In this document: one piece after another, positions 6,098-13,170 of the stretch
Numbering within the stretch: the stretch's first letter is position 1
Layout: each line of letters opens with the position of its first letter
Assembly: GCA_003167305.1 (NCBI GenBank)
Contig: PMTP01000151.1
Coordinates: 5,120-19,756 of the forward strand
DNA: 14,637 nucleotides
Direction of reading: 5' to 3'
From: Acidobacteriaceae bacterium
GTDB taxonomy: Bacteria; Acidobacteriota; Terriglobia; Terriglobales; Acidobacteriaceae
Position numbers and translations under genes: made by a program
Notes under the pieces: generated by a model
The model's database searches: none
Told to the model about the DNA's origin: nothing
The model's input: only the letters and a program-made list of their open reading frames with translations

Positions 6098-8983
6098 TTG
6101 CCGCCGCAGCTCACCAACCTGAATCCCGAACAGCGCGCCGCCGTCGAGGCCACCGAAGGCCCTCTGCTGATTCTCGCCGGAGCCGGCTCGGGCAAGACAC
6201 GGGTGATCACAAGCCGCATCGCCTGGCTGATCCGCGAAAAGGGCGTCGCGCCGGAGTCGATTCTGGCTGTCACCTTCACCAACAAGGCGGCCAGCGAGAT
6301 GGCCGAGCGCGTGGACCGGCTGCTCGACCACTCCTCGCTGGCCAAGCCGCTGCTGTGCACCTTCCACTCCTTTTGCGTGCGCATTCTGCGCCGCGACATC
6401 GAGGCGTTGAAAGTGGGCAAGGAGGGGCTGACCCGCGACTTTGCCATCTACGACGAGAACGACCAGCAGGCCATCGTCAAGCAGATCATGAAGCGCATGG
6501 GCCTGGACACCAAGCAGCTCACACCGCGCACCGTCCTGGGCCGCATCTCATGGGCCAAGAGCCACATGGTCGATCCGCAGGAGTATTACCTCAGCTCCAG
6601 GGATCCCAACAGCGAACGCATCGCCCACATCTTCAAGGGCTACCAGGCCGAGCTGCTCAAATGCAACGCCCTCGACTTCGACGACCTGCTGCTGGAGGCC
6701 GTTCGCCTGCTCAAAGTCTCCACGGAAGCCCGCGAGCGCTACCAGCGCCGCTACCGCTATCTGCTGGTCGATGAGTACCAGGACACCAACCGCCCCCAGT
6801 ACGAGTTGATGAAGCTGCTCGCCGGCGAGCGAAAGAACGTCTGCGCGGTGGGCGACGAGGACCAAAGCATTTATTCCTGGCGCGGCGCCGACATCCGCAA
6901 CATTCTTGAATTTGAGAAAGACTTTCCCAACGCCCGCATCGTCAGGCTGGAGCAGAACTACCGCTCCACTCAGGTGATTCTGGAGGCCGCTGGCGCGGTG
7001 GTCGCCAACAACATCAAGCGCAAAGGGAAGAAGCTGTGGACCGACCGCCAGGGCGGCTCGCTGATAGGCTTCTACGAAGCTCCCGACGGCGAAAACGAGG
7101 CGCTCTTCATCGCCGACCGCATTCAGACCTTCTTGCGCGCGGGAAGCTCGTCCGATACCCAAGAGGCCGGAGGGCATTGCGCGGTGCTCTACCGCACCAA
7201 CGCCCAGTCCCGGCTGGTGGAGGAGGCGCTGCGCCGCTACAACATCCCCTACACTATGGTCGGCGGCTTCAGCTTTTACGAGAGAGCCGAAATCAAGGAC
7301 CTGCTATCTTATCTTCGTTTGATCCGCAACCCCCATGATTCGATGGCCTTGCAGCGGGTCATCAACACTCCCGCCCGCGGCATCGGCAAAACCTCATTGG
7401 AGACCCTGGAGCGGCTGGCTCTGGAGACCGGCGTCTCCACCTGGGAGGCCCTCAGCGCCGCCATCTCGAACCGCCTCATTCCCACCCGCGCGCTGATGGC
7501 CATTGAGTCCTTCCGCCAACTGATTCTCGACGCGCAGGCGATGATGGACCCCGACTTTGCCGGCAAGCTGGCGGCCGACGTGGCTGCCGAGGCGGAATCC
7601 GATGAAGAGGCCGACACCGGCTTTGCCTTTGGCTCAGCCGAGGCCGACTCAGCCAGCGCCGAGTCTGCTACCAGCTTTGATTTTGGCGGCGGCGAGACCT
7701 TTCAGCCTCCGCTTCTCGACGCCGCCAGCATCTCGCCCTTTGCTGCTCAGTCTAAGCGGCCCTTTCTGACCATGCCGAAAAAGGACCGAGTGCCCCAAGT
7801 CCCGATTTTGGGACCTGGGATCGACGATCCGAAATTCGAATCGGAATCCAGCGAAGAAGCGCAAGAAATGCCCGCCTTTCGCAAACCCGGAGACGCGGCC
7901 ACCCTGCCGGAGCTGATCCGCTTCCTCATCGACCGTACCGGCTACATCAAAGCCCTGGAAACCGAAGGCTCGCCAGAGGCTTTCAGCCGCATTGAAAACC
8001 TGAAGGAACTGGCCAACGCCGCCCACGACGCCGAAGCCCGCGGCGAGACTCTGGGCGAGTTCCTCGACCACGCGGCTCTGGCCTCTGACACCGACCAGTT
8101 CGACCCCGAGGCCCGCGTCACGCTGATGACCCTGCACGCCGCCAAGGGGCTGGAGTTTCCGCTGGTCTTCCTCACTGGTCTGGAAGAGGGCCTCTTTCCC
8201 CACTCGCGCACGCTGAACAACCCCGACGAACTGGAAGAAGAGCGCCGCCTCTGCTACGTCGGCATGACCAGAGCGATGAACACCCTCATCCTCAGCCGCG
8301 CGCATTATCGGAGAAGATACGGCAACGACTCCCCGGAGATGAGCATCCCCTCCCGGTTTCTCGAGGAAGTCCCCAGCCAGCTGATCGAAAATCTCGGAGG
8401 CCGGCCCCAATCCTCATCATGGGCCACTCCCGGCTACCCCAAGAGCTACGGGCGCCGCCCCGGCGCTTCAGACGACTTTGCCGACAAGCACTACAACTAC
8501 GAAGACGAAAACCAGGAAGCCTTCGCGGCCGGCGAAAAGCGCTTCGCGCGTGATGGCAATCAGAGCGATGGAGCCAGCGCCAATCGCTCTTCTTCCCAGC
8601 CCATTGCCGCCTCATGGATGACGGCCAAGACTCAACCTGCTTCTACGAGACCAGAATCAGAACCAAAAGTGGTATGCGCGGGAGAGCCGCCGGAAGCGCC
8701 GCGCTCCATCGACAACATTGCACGCTTCTTTGCAGGCAAGTCAGGCCACGGCAAACCCGGCTCGCTTCCCCGTCCAGCATCGGCTCATCCGGCCATGGAG
8801 CAGCCCCAATCCAGCGGCGCTGTCAATTTGAAAAAAGGCCAGCGCGTGCGCCACTCCAAGTACGGCGAAGGCACCATCCTGCTGCGCGAAGGCGACGGCG
8901 AAGACGCCAAGCTCACGGTCCTTTTTTCCCAGTACGGCATGAAAAAGCTGATGGAAAAATTCGCCAATTTGCGCAAGGTTTAG
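6098..8983 (+). CDS. pcrA: PcrA/UvrD-type 3'-5' DNA helicase with acidic insert
   Basis: Superfamily 1A helicase for nucleotide excision repair, mismatch repair and replication-fork clearance. In order: Q motif LNPEQRAAV (8-16), Walker A AGAGSGKT (27-34), TFTNKAASEM, TFHSFCVRILRR (88-99), DEYQD (225-229), VGDEDQSIYSWRGAD, LEQNYRS, TLHAAKGLEF (678-687) and RRLCYVGMTRA (716-726). Residues 909-961 form a Tudor-like C-terminal domain (HSKYGEGTI and GMKKLMEKF), the RNA polymerase-binding module of PcrA/UvrD. At 961 residues it is much longer than the usual 720-780. About 115 acidic, low-complexity residues (485-601) interrupt domain 2 before LPELIRFLIDRTGYIKALE, and residues 770-905 are a disordered linker. 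The start is a TTG; the next ATG (residue 65) would destroy Walker A. It could equally be called uvrD. Confidence 0.93.
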   Translation: MPPQLTNLNPEQRAAVEATEGPLLILAGAGSGKTRVITSRIAWLIREKGVAPESILAVTFTNKAASEMAERVDRLLDHSSLAKPLLCTFHSFCVRILRRDIEALKVGKEGLTRDFAIYDENDQQAIVKQIMKRMGLDTKQLTPRTVLGRISWAKSHMVDPQEYYLSSRDPNSERIAHIFKGYQAELLKCNALDFDDLLLEAVRLLKVSTEARERYQRRYRYLLVDEYQDTNRPQYELMKLLAGERKNVCAVGDEDQSIYSWRGADIRNILEFEKDFPNARIVRLEQNYRSTQVILEAAGAVVANNIKRKGKKLWTDRQGGSLIGFYEAPDGENEALFIADRIQTFLRAGSSSDTQEAGGHCAVLYRTNAQSRLVEEALRRYNIPYTMVGGFSFYERAEIKDLLSYLRLIRNPHDSMALQRVINTPARGIGKTSLETLERLALETGVSTWEALSAAISNRLIPTRALMAIESFRQLILDAQAMMDPDFAGKLAADVAAEAESDEEADTGFAFGSAEADSASAESATSFDFGGGETFQPPLLDAASISPFAAQSKRPFLTMPKKDRVPQVPILGPGIDDPKFESESSEEAQEMPAFRKPGDAATLPELIRFLIDRTGYIKALETEGSPEAFSRIENLKELANAAHDAEARGETLGEFLDHAALASDTDQFDPEARVTLMTLHAAKGLEFPLVFLTGLEEGLFPHSRTLNNPDELEEERRLCYVGMTRAMNTLILSRAHYRRRYGNDSPEMSIPSRFLEEVPSQLIENLGGRPQSSSWATPGYPKSYGRRPGASDDFADKHYNYEDENQEAFAAGEKRFARDGNQSDGASANRSSSQPIAASWMTAKTQPASTRPESEPKVVCAGEPPEAPRSIDNIARFFAGKSGHGKPGSLPRPASAHPAMEQPQSSGAVNLKKGQRVRHSKYGEGTILLREGDGEDAKLTVLFSQYGMKKLMEKFANLRKV
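7794..7819. repeat. Hairpin repeat inside the helicase gene, loop GATTTT
   Basis: Left arm CCCAAGTCCC (7794-7803), loop GATTTT (7804-7809), right arm GGGACCTGGG (7810-7819); nine of ten positions pair. It lies in the codons for VPQVPILGPGI (about residues 565-575), within the non-conserved acidic insert. The hairpin after recA at 10748-10773, read on the minus strand, has the same arm length, the identical GATTTT loop and a preceding GTGCCC. The two therefore look like copies of one element. Confidence 0.75.
7826..7848. repeat. Second imperfect palindrome next to the in-gene hairpin
   Basis: GATCCGA, then 8 bases, then TCGGAATC forms an imperfect inverted repeat (one unpaired base), with a further palindrome ATTCGAAT in its centre. 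It follows the GATTTT hairpin by 6 bases in the helicase insert, codons DDPKFESES. It could be part of the same composite insertion, or could arise by chance from Glu/Ser codons. Confidence 0.3.
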
Positions 8984-9014
8984 TTTCTATCGCCCCATGA
9001 ACACAAAAACGGAG

Positions 9015-9049
9015 GGCATGGTCATGCCGAAGCCAAAATGGGTACCCAT
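9015..9049. repeat. Two short palindromes after the helicase gene
   Basis: GGCATG, 2 bases, CATGCC (9015-9028) is a 6-base stem, and 9 bases later lies the perfect 12-base palindrome ATGGGTACCCAT (9038-9049). They sit in the 153-base gap between the helicase stop and the next start. The first stem is 31 bases after the stop codon but has no T-tract, so a factor-independent terminator is not clear. A repeat-element remnant is an alternative. Confidence 0.35.
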
Positions 9050-9136
9050 ATTTCGTTGAAGGGATAAGGAATTCTCTTGCATTTTCGCCACTTCTATCCC
9101 TGCTGCGCTACCATAATGTCAGGATTGGGATCGCTT

Positions 9137-9433
9137 ATGTTTGTTGTTGTCTGGCAGTTCGAGATTGCCGAGGAGCAGGTTGCCGCCTTTGAGGCCGCCT
9201 ATTCGCACGAGGGTGCCTGGGCGCAACTCTTCCGCGCCTCGCCCGAGTATCAGAGCACCGAGTTGCTGCGCGACGCCTATATCCCCGGCGTCTACCTCAC
9301 CATCGACCGCTGGAGCAGCGAAGAGGCATTCCGCGCCTTCCGCAAGGATCACGACGCCGACTACGAGGCGCTCGACCGCGCCTGCGACGCGCTGACCAGC
9401 CGTGAAACCCGCATCGGCGCTTATACCGTTTGA
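9137..9433 (+). CDS. Small ABM-type dimeric alpha/beta-barrel protein
   Basis: A 98-residue soluble protein starting MFVVVWQFEIAEEQVAAFE and containing YIPGVYLTIDRWSSEEAFRAF. This pattern and length fit the antibiotic biosynthesis monooxygenase (ABM) superfamily of dimeric ferredoxin-like barrels: a first beta strand, a helix running against it, then the strand with a Trp before the next helix. Members include quinol monooxygenases and haem-degrading enzymes, but many have no known activity, and no haem or metal ligand set is evident. The ATG at 9137 is chosen because it begins the first strand, with GGGA 7 bases upstream. An in-frame ATG at 9116 and a TTG at 9077 with a well-spaced AAGGA would add non-conserved residues. 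It lies between pcrA and recA, apparently as its own unit. Confidence 0.7.
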   Translation: MFVVVWQFEIAEEQVAAFEAAYSHEGAWAQLFRASPEYQSTELLRDAYIPGVYLTIDRWSSEEAFRAFRKDHDADYEALDRACDALTSRETRIGAYTV

Positions 9434-9528
9434 GCTTCTGGTTGGGGTGCCCCGCGCCGGTCAACGCAAGAGAAGCAGAGGATTGTCAGAAATCCACCAG
9501 CTTTCACCATCTCTTCGCTTTTATTTTC

Positions 9529-9557
9529 TTTCATTGTCTGTTCAGCCCTGCTACAAT
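9529..9557 (+). promoter_or_regulatory. Candidate recA promoter
   Basis: TACAAT at 9552-9557 matches the -10 consensus at five of six positions. The hexamer 17 bases upstream (TTTCAT, 9529-9534) is a poor -35. It would give a leader of about 85 bases before the recA ATG. I found neither a CTGT-N8-ACAG nor a GAAC-N4-GTTC LexA-type box in the 213-base gap, so SOS control is not shown by a familiar operator. Confidence 0.4.
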
Positions 9558-9646
9558 CCCATCGAAATGCAATCCCGCCGCCGAGCCGTTTCCTGTGAGG
9601 ATTGCAGGAGCCGCGCAAGGCGAGCACACTTTCAGGAGAATCCCCC

Positions 9647-10723
9647 ATGGCAATCGCCGATGACCGCGCCAAGGCCGTAGAACTAGCGCTCGCACAGATC
9701 GAAAAACAGTTTGGTAAAGGGTCGATTGTCCGGCTCGGATCGAAAGAGGCGCTGGTGCCGATTGCCGTGATCTCCACCGGCTCAATCAGCTTCGACGCGG
9801 CGCTGGGCGTGGGCGGTATTCCCCGCGGCCGCGTGACGGAGGTCTTCGGCCCGGAGTCCTCGGGCAAGACAACCATCACGCTCCAGATCATCGCCGAAGC
9901 GCAAAAGGCGGGCGGTCTGGCCGCTTTCGTCGACGTGGAGCACGCTTTGGACCCCAGCTACGCCAAGAAACTGGGCGTGGACATCGATAACCTGCTGGTC
10001 TCGCAACCCGACAGTGGCGAGCAGGCATTGGAGATCACCGAAACCCTGGTCAGGAGTGGAGCCATCGACGTGCTGGTGGTCGATTCGGTGGCCGCGCTGG
10101 TGCCCAAGGCCGAGCTGGACGGCGAGATGGGCGACTCCCACATGGGCCTGCAGGCGCGGCTGATGTCTCAGGCGCTGCGCAAGCTCACCGGCACGGTCTC
10201 GAAATCCCGCACGGCGCTGATTTTTATCAACCAAATCCGCGAGAAGATCGGCGTGATGTTCGGCAACCCCGAAACTACCACCGGCGGCCGCGCGCTGAAG
10301 TTCTACTCCTCGGTGCGCGTGGACATTCGCCGCATCGCCGCGATCAAGGACGGCGACGCGGTCACCGGCAACCGGACCAAGGTCAAAATTGTCAAGAACA
10401 AGGTGGCCGCGCCCTTCCGCGAGGCGGAGTTCGACATTATTTACGGCGAGGGCATCAGCCGCGAGGGCGACGTGCTCGACCTTGCCGTGGCCAACAATAT
10501 TGTCGAGAAGTCCGGCGCCTGGTACGCCTACGCCGGCGAGCGCATCGGCCAGGGCCGCGAAAACACCCGCGCCTTCCTCAAGGAGAACAAGGATGTCTTC
10601 GCCAAGCTGGACGCCGAGCTGCGCAAGAAGCTGGGAATAGGCGGCGCCAAGGCCGACGTTCCCGAAGTCCCCACCGCCGGCCCCGCCGAAGCCAAGGAAG
10701 CCGTCCGGGGGCGCAAGGGATAG
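9647..10723 (+). CDS. recA: Recombinase RecA
   Basis: Forms ATP-dependent filaments on single-stranded DNA, drives strand exchange and triggers LexA self-cleavage in the SOS response. The 358-residue protein has the usual length. Walker A is GPESSGKT (68-75); Walker B ends [10 protein letters not shown] with Asp146; the conserved [21 protein letters not shown] and [26 protein letters not shown] segments include DNA-binding loops L1 and L2. The C-terminal tail is short and mixed in charge ([22 protein letters not shown] has both Asp/Glu and Lys/Arg). The ATG at 9647 has AGGAGA at a good distance (7 bases); the frame is open 45 bases further to a TTG, but that part is not RecA-like. It is monocistronic as far as seen, with a hairpin repeat 25 bases after the stop. 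Confidence 0.98.
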   Translation: MAIADDRAKAVELALAQIEKQFGKGSIVRLGSKEALVPIAVISTGSISFDAALGVGGIPRGRVTEVFGPESSGKTTITLQIIAEAQKAGGLAAFVDVEHALDPSYAKKLGVDIDNLLVSQPDSGEQALEITETLVRSGAIDVLVVDSVAALVPKAELDGEMGDSHMGLQARLMSQALRKLTGTVSKSRTALIFINQIREKIGVMFGNPETTTGGRALKFYSSVRVDIRRIAAIKDGDAVTGNRTKVKIVKNKVAAPFREAEFDIIYGEGISREGDVLDLAVANNIVEKSGAWYAYAGERIGQGRENTRAFLKENKDVFAKLDAELRKKLGIGGAKADVPEVPTAGPAEAKEAVRGRKG

Positions 10724-10747
10724 GGAATGCATTGCTTCTGGATGATT

Positions 10748-10773
10748 CCCAGGTCTGAAAATCCAGACCTGGG
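10748..10773. repeat. Intergenic hairpin repeat after recA, loop GATTTT on the minus strand
   Basis: Arms CCCAGGTCTG (10748-10757) and CAGACCTGGG (10764-10773) pair perfectly over 10 bases with a 6-base loop. It lies 25 bases after the recA stop, where a terminator would be expected, but no T-tract follows on either strand. Read on the minus strand it matches the in-gene hairpin at 7794-7819 in arm length, loop and 5' flank, so it is better described as a copy of a mobile or dispersed palindromic element. It may still act on recA mRNA 3' ends. Confidence 0.75.
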
Positions 10774-10827
10774 CACCCAGCCACCCACGAGTTTCACAAT
10801 TGGAATGTATATCAGATGCAAAATGAC

Positions 10828-10856
10828 TTGGCATGCGGACGTAAGAACTGTATCTT
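10828..10856 (+). promoter_or_regulatory. Candidate sigma70-type promoter of the lipoprotein operon
   Basis: TTGGCA (10828-10833) and TATCTT (10851-10856) are separated by exactly 17 bases. They match the -35 and -10 consensus at five and four of six positions. Transcription would start about 25 bases before the lipoprotein ATG at 10888. Confidence 0.5.
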
Positions 10857-10887
10857 CCCCACCGCAGCATGATCGAATGAGGTGACT

Positions 10888-11808
10888 ATGGCGCGTGGCG
10901 CGACGATTTACGCGGCAGGACTGGGGATGGCGCTCCTTATCGCCGGATGCTCGGTCTCGCCGCTGGTGAAAAATGCATCGAAGTTTGCGACGGAAGCGAC
11001 GGCAGCGTCGAAGGATGCAACCAACGCCTACCAGTTGGTCGAGCAGGAGCACTACAATGCGGAAGTGGAGCGGCTGGTCACGGACTTCGGAACCGCCAAA
11101 TTCGATCTCAACAGCATTCAGCCCTTCATGCCGCCCGATGAGATGGAAGCGCGGACCAAGCTCATCAAGGGCCTCAGCACGTACGCCGAGACACTCGCGG
11201 TGGTGGCCGGCGACCAGCCGCTCACCGATGTCGATACGCAGGCCGAGGCTGTCGGCAAGTCGCTCAAGGATTTGAGCACATCCGATGCGCTCGCCTCGAT
11301 GGTCAAAAAGGCGAAGATTGACACAACCAGCCTGAATGCGGTGACCACGGCGGTCGATGCCCTGGGACGGGCGATCATCAACCACCAGCGGAGTTCGGAG
11401 CTGCCCGCCCTGCTCAAAGAGGCAAAAACTCCCATCGCCACCATCTGCGCGCTGCTTCAGGCCGACATAGGAGACCCCGAGAAGAGCGGCCTGCGCAACC
11501 AACTCAAGAACGACTATCTGACCGAGATCGAGAAGCAGGAAAAGTTCATCAAGAATAATCCCACCCTCAGCCCCACCGACAGGCAAGCGGCAATCAAAGC
11601 GCTGGCCACGCTGGCCAAGGCGGCCAGGGACGGCGACAAGACGCTGGCGGCAACTCAGAAAGAGCTCGCGGATCTGGCCAAAACCAACGCCGCGCTGGCC
11701 GAAACAGACAAGAACAAGGACTCGCCCGCATTCAAGACCATGCTCTCCGAGCTGGTGAGCGACGGGCAGCAACTGCGTGGCTTCTATGAGAAGCTGCCAA
11801 CAAAGTAA
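10888..11808 (+). CDS. Helical lipoprotein of unknown function
   Basis: I do not recognise the family. The 306-residue protein has a lipoprotein signal peptide with the lipobox LIAGC (17-21), so it is probably lipidated on Cys21 and membrane-anchored. The rest is charged and rich in Ala, Lys, Asp and Thr, without further membrane segments; it looks almost wholly helical, with long amphipathic stretches (roughly 200-285: EIEKQEKFIKNN, LATLAKAARDGDKTLAATQKELADLAKTN). The ATG at 10888 has GAGG 5 bases upstream; a GTG 6 bases earlier is in frame. It is followed after 9 bases by the 117-residue gene and is probably co-transcribed from the promoter just upstream. A periplasm-facing helical scaffold or stress-related envelope protein is conceivable but unproven. 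Confidence 0.75.
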   Translation: MARGATIYAAGLGMALLIAGCSVSPLVKNASKFATEATAASKDATNAYQLVEQEHYNAEVERLVTDFGTAKFDLNSIQPFMPPDEMEARTKLIKGLSTYAETLAVVAGDQPLTDVDTQAEAVGKSLKDLSTSDALASMVKKAKIDTTSLNAVTTAVDALGRAIINHQRSSELPALLKEAKTPIATICALLQADIGDPEKSGLRNQLKNDYLTEIEKQEKFIKNNPTLSPTDRQAAIKALATLAKAARDGDKTLAATQKELADLAKTNAALAETDKNKDSPAFKTMLSELVSDGQQLRGFYEKLPTK

Positions 11809-11817
11809 GGAGACCCC

Positions 11818-12171
11818 ATGGCGGACGACGATACCCTCTCCATTCCGCAAGGCCACGATGCGCTGCAACAACTGAAGGAGAGCCTTTCTCAGCAATACGG
11901 TCAAACCCCCGCGGGGCCGGTCAGCGACATGATCGACGAGAGGCTCGACAAGATCGACGCCGCATTGACGGCCTTGGATCAGGCCGGCATGGCCTCGAAC
12001 ACTGTGGCAATCAACGCCGCCGCAGCCGCCATGACCAGCCCGCTCAAGGACCTTGACAAGCTGAAGGACCAAATTCAATCCATCGGTAAGGACATTGGAA
12101 ATGCGGCCCAGATTCTTGGCGAGGTAGATCAGTTCATCTCCGGCGTGACATCATTCTTCGGCATTAAATAG
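11818..12171 (+). CDS. 117-residue helical protein of unknown function, partner of the lipoprotein
   Basis: Not recognised. It has no signal peptide or membrane segment; the start MADDDTLSIPQGHDAL follows an AAGGAG ribosome-binding site at good distance. The middle is a run of short amphipathic helices with heptad-like Leu/Ile/Ala spacing (MIDERLDKIDAALTALDQAG, then LKDLDKLKDQIQSIGKDIGNA) and the C-terminus is hydrophobic (VDQFISGVTSFFGIK). With 9 bases between it and the lipoprotein gene it is almost certainly the second gene of the same operon. A shared helical, coiled-coil style suggests the two products could interact, although one appears cytoplasmic and the other exported. Confidence 0.7.
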   Translation: MADDDTLSIPQGHDALQQLKESLSQQYGQTPAGPVSDMIDERLDKIDAALTALDQAGMASNTVAINAAAAAMTSPLKDLDKLKDQIQSIGKDIGNAAQILGEVDQFISGVTSFFGIK

Positions 12172-12241
12172 CCGGACGCCCACCCTCGCCCAGTAGCGAA
12201 GGACGGGACGCTCGGTTTTCAAATAGCGGAGAGGTTGGCTA

Positions 12242-12754
12242 TCAACCGCCGATGAATGAAGCCAGCGCAGCATGCCAGCGCGCCAGTTTTTCTTCCCGCG
12301 TGATGCGCGCGCAGGCGGGACTGGTGGAGTCCAGCACCCGATGAGGAATCGGTCGAAGGTCAACAAGCAGCGGCGATGCCTTGCGGCGAAACAACTTCTC
12401 CGCCGGCTGGCCGTTGAAGCAGATGAGTTCAATGCGCGGATGTGCGCCGAGAAACGCGCGGAAATCGTTTGGCTCGACGGTCTCCATGCGAATCTCCGCA
12501 TCGCTGCTTCCGGCGCGCTCGGCGGCGCGGCAGACATCCCATAGTGCAATGCCGCTCTTGCGCAGCTTTTCTAATCGATCCGCGTATGACAGATCCGGCG
12601 TGGCGCCGACCAACTCGCCCATGATCCACCAGAAACTATTTCTGGGATGGGCATAGTATTCGCTCGCGGCGAGCGACTTTACGCTGGGGAGCGTTCCCAG
12701 GATTAGCACGCGCGCCTCCGGGGATTCAACCGCGTCGAAGCTGAACGATTTCAT
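12242..12754 (-). CDS. DNA glycosylase of the UDG superfamily, hypoxanthine-DNA glycosylase (family 6) type
   Basis: Probably removes deaminated bases (hypoxanthine, possibly uracil) from DNA in base excision repair. The 170-residue protein matches the small family 6 pattern: ILGTLPSVKSL (18-28) followed by YYAHPRNSFWWIM (33-45), whose Asn39 sits where the family has a catalytically important Asn, then ALWDVC and a C-terminal LDSTSPACA that corresponds to the second substrate-contact motif. The ATG at 12754 is preferred; the frame stays open for 30 codons upstream, but that part is the shadow of a membrane-peptide gene in another frame. It is convergent with the lipoprotein operon (70-base gap) and 34 bases downstream of the small membrane ORF. 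Family is fairly secure; the preferred substrate is not. Confidence 0.82.
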   Translation of the reverse strand: MKSFSFDAVESPEARVLILGTLPSVKSLAASEYYAHPRNSFWWIMGELVGATPDLSYADRLEKLRKSGIALWDVCRAAERAGSSDAEIRMETVEPNDFRAFLGAHPRIELICFNGQPAEKLFRRKASPLLVDLRPIPHRVLDSTSPACARITREEKLARWHAALASFIGG

Positions 12755-12788
12755 GGGCAGAATTCCATTCCTGGCAGTCAGGCCGCGC

Positions 12789-12917
12789 TCAGTGCCGCCC
12801 GTGGACAAAGGCCAGCAGCCGCAACAGCAGCAGCAAGACGGCAAACGCCACCACGCAGGCCAGGAACAGGCGACGGGGGCGCGGCTTTACGGGTCGAAAC
12901 TTCGCTTGACGGCTCAT
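12789..12917 (-). CDS. Putative 42-residue single-pass membrane peptide
   Basis: Translation gives MSRQAKFRPVKPRPRRLF followed by a hydrophobic segment LACVVAFAVLLLLLRLLAFV (residues 19-38) and the short tail HGRH. A basic N-terminus before one membrane helix predicts an N-in topology. It precedes the DNA glycosylase gene on the same strand by 34 bases. There is no convincing ribosome-binding site in front of the ATG, and the Leu-rich stretch rests on repeated CTG codons, so chance is possible. The clean basic-then-hydrophobic layout argues for a real small protein. No family recognised. Confidence 0.4.
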   Translation of the reverse strand: MSRQAKFRPVKPRPRRLFLACVVAFAVLLLLLRLLAFVHGRH

Positions 12918-13170
12918 GGGCAAGGCAAAAGGATGCGAAACCCATCTTACCGCGATTCGCACAAGGGATGCGCATTCGGGACGCTATCTTGCTTTCCGCT
13001 CAGAATACTCTGTTGAGAAAAATTAATGACATGGGGGTTTTGCCGCGTTGTTTTTTCTGCTAAAGCTCCGGCCCTGTCCGGACGATAGCCTCTGCATGTA
13101 AGCGTGATCGCGGCGTCCATGGAGGGCGATTGGAAGCCCTGCACGAGGAGATGCCGTAGGAGAAAACACC

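Noticed and set aside
9602..9646. Upstream TTG start adding 15 residues to RecA
   Set aside because: The ATG at 9647 has a well-spaced AGGAGA and begins the normal RecA N-terminus; the additional residues are unlike the family.
9434..9646. LexA/SOS box before recA
   Set aside because: I looked for CTGT-N8-ACAG and GAAC-N4-GTTC type sites and saw none; an unfamiliar lineage-specific operator cannot be excluded.
10748..10773. recA factor-independent terminator
   Set aside because: The stem is strong but has no following T-tract on either strand, and it matches a hairpin inside the helicase gene, so a dispersed repeat explains it better.
9782..10870. Open minus-strand frame of about 362 codons opposite recA
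   Set aside because: It is the antisense shadow of recA, which is unmistakable on the plus strand; high GC leaves antisense frames open.
10528..12078. Long open minus-strand frame of about 516 codons opposite the lipoprotein operon
   Set aside because: The plus strand has a lipobox, two strong ribosome-binding sites, a promoter and a 9-base gene spacing. The antisense frame matches no family and also runs into the end of recA.
12778..12975. 65-codon minus-strand frame overlapping the 42-residue membrane peptide
   Set aside because: Its product is Ala/Arg/Pro-rich without domain features, whereas the overlapping frame gives a coherent basic head plus membrane helix.
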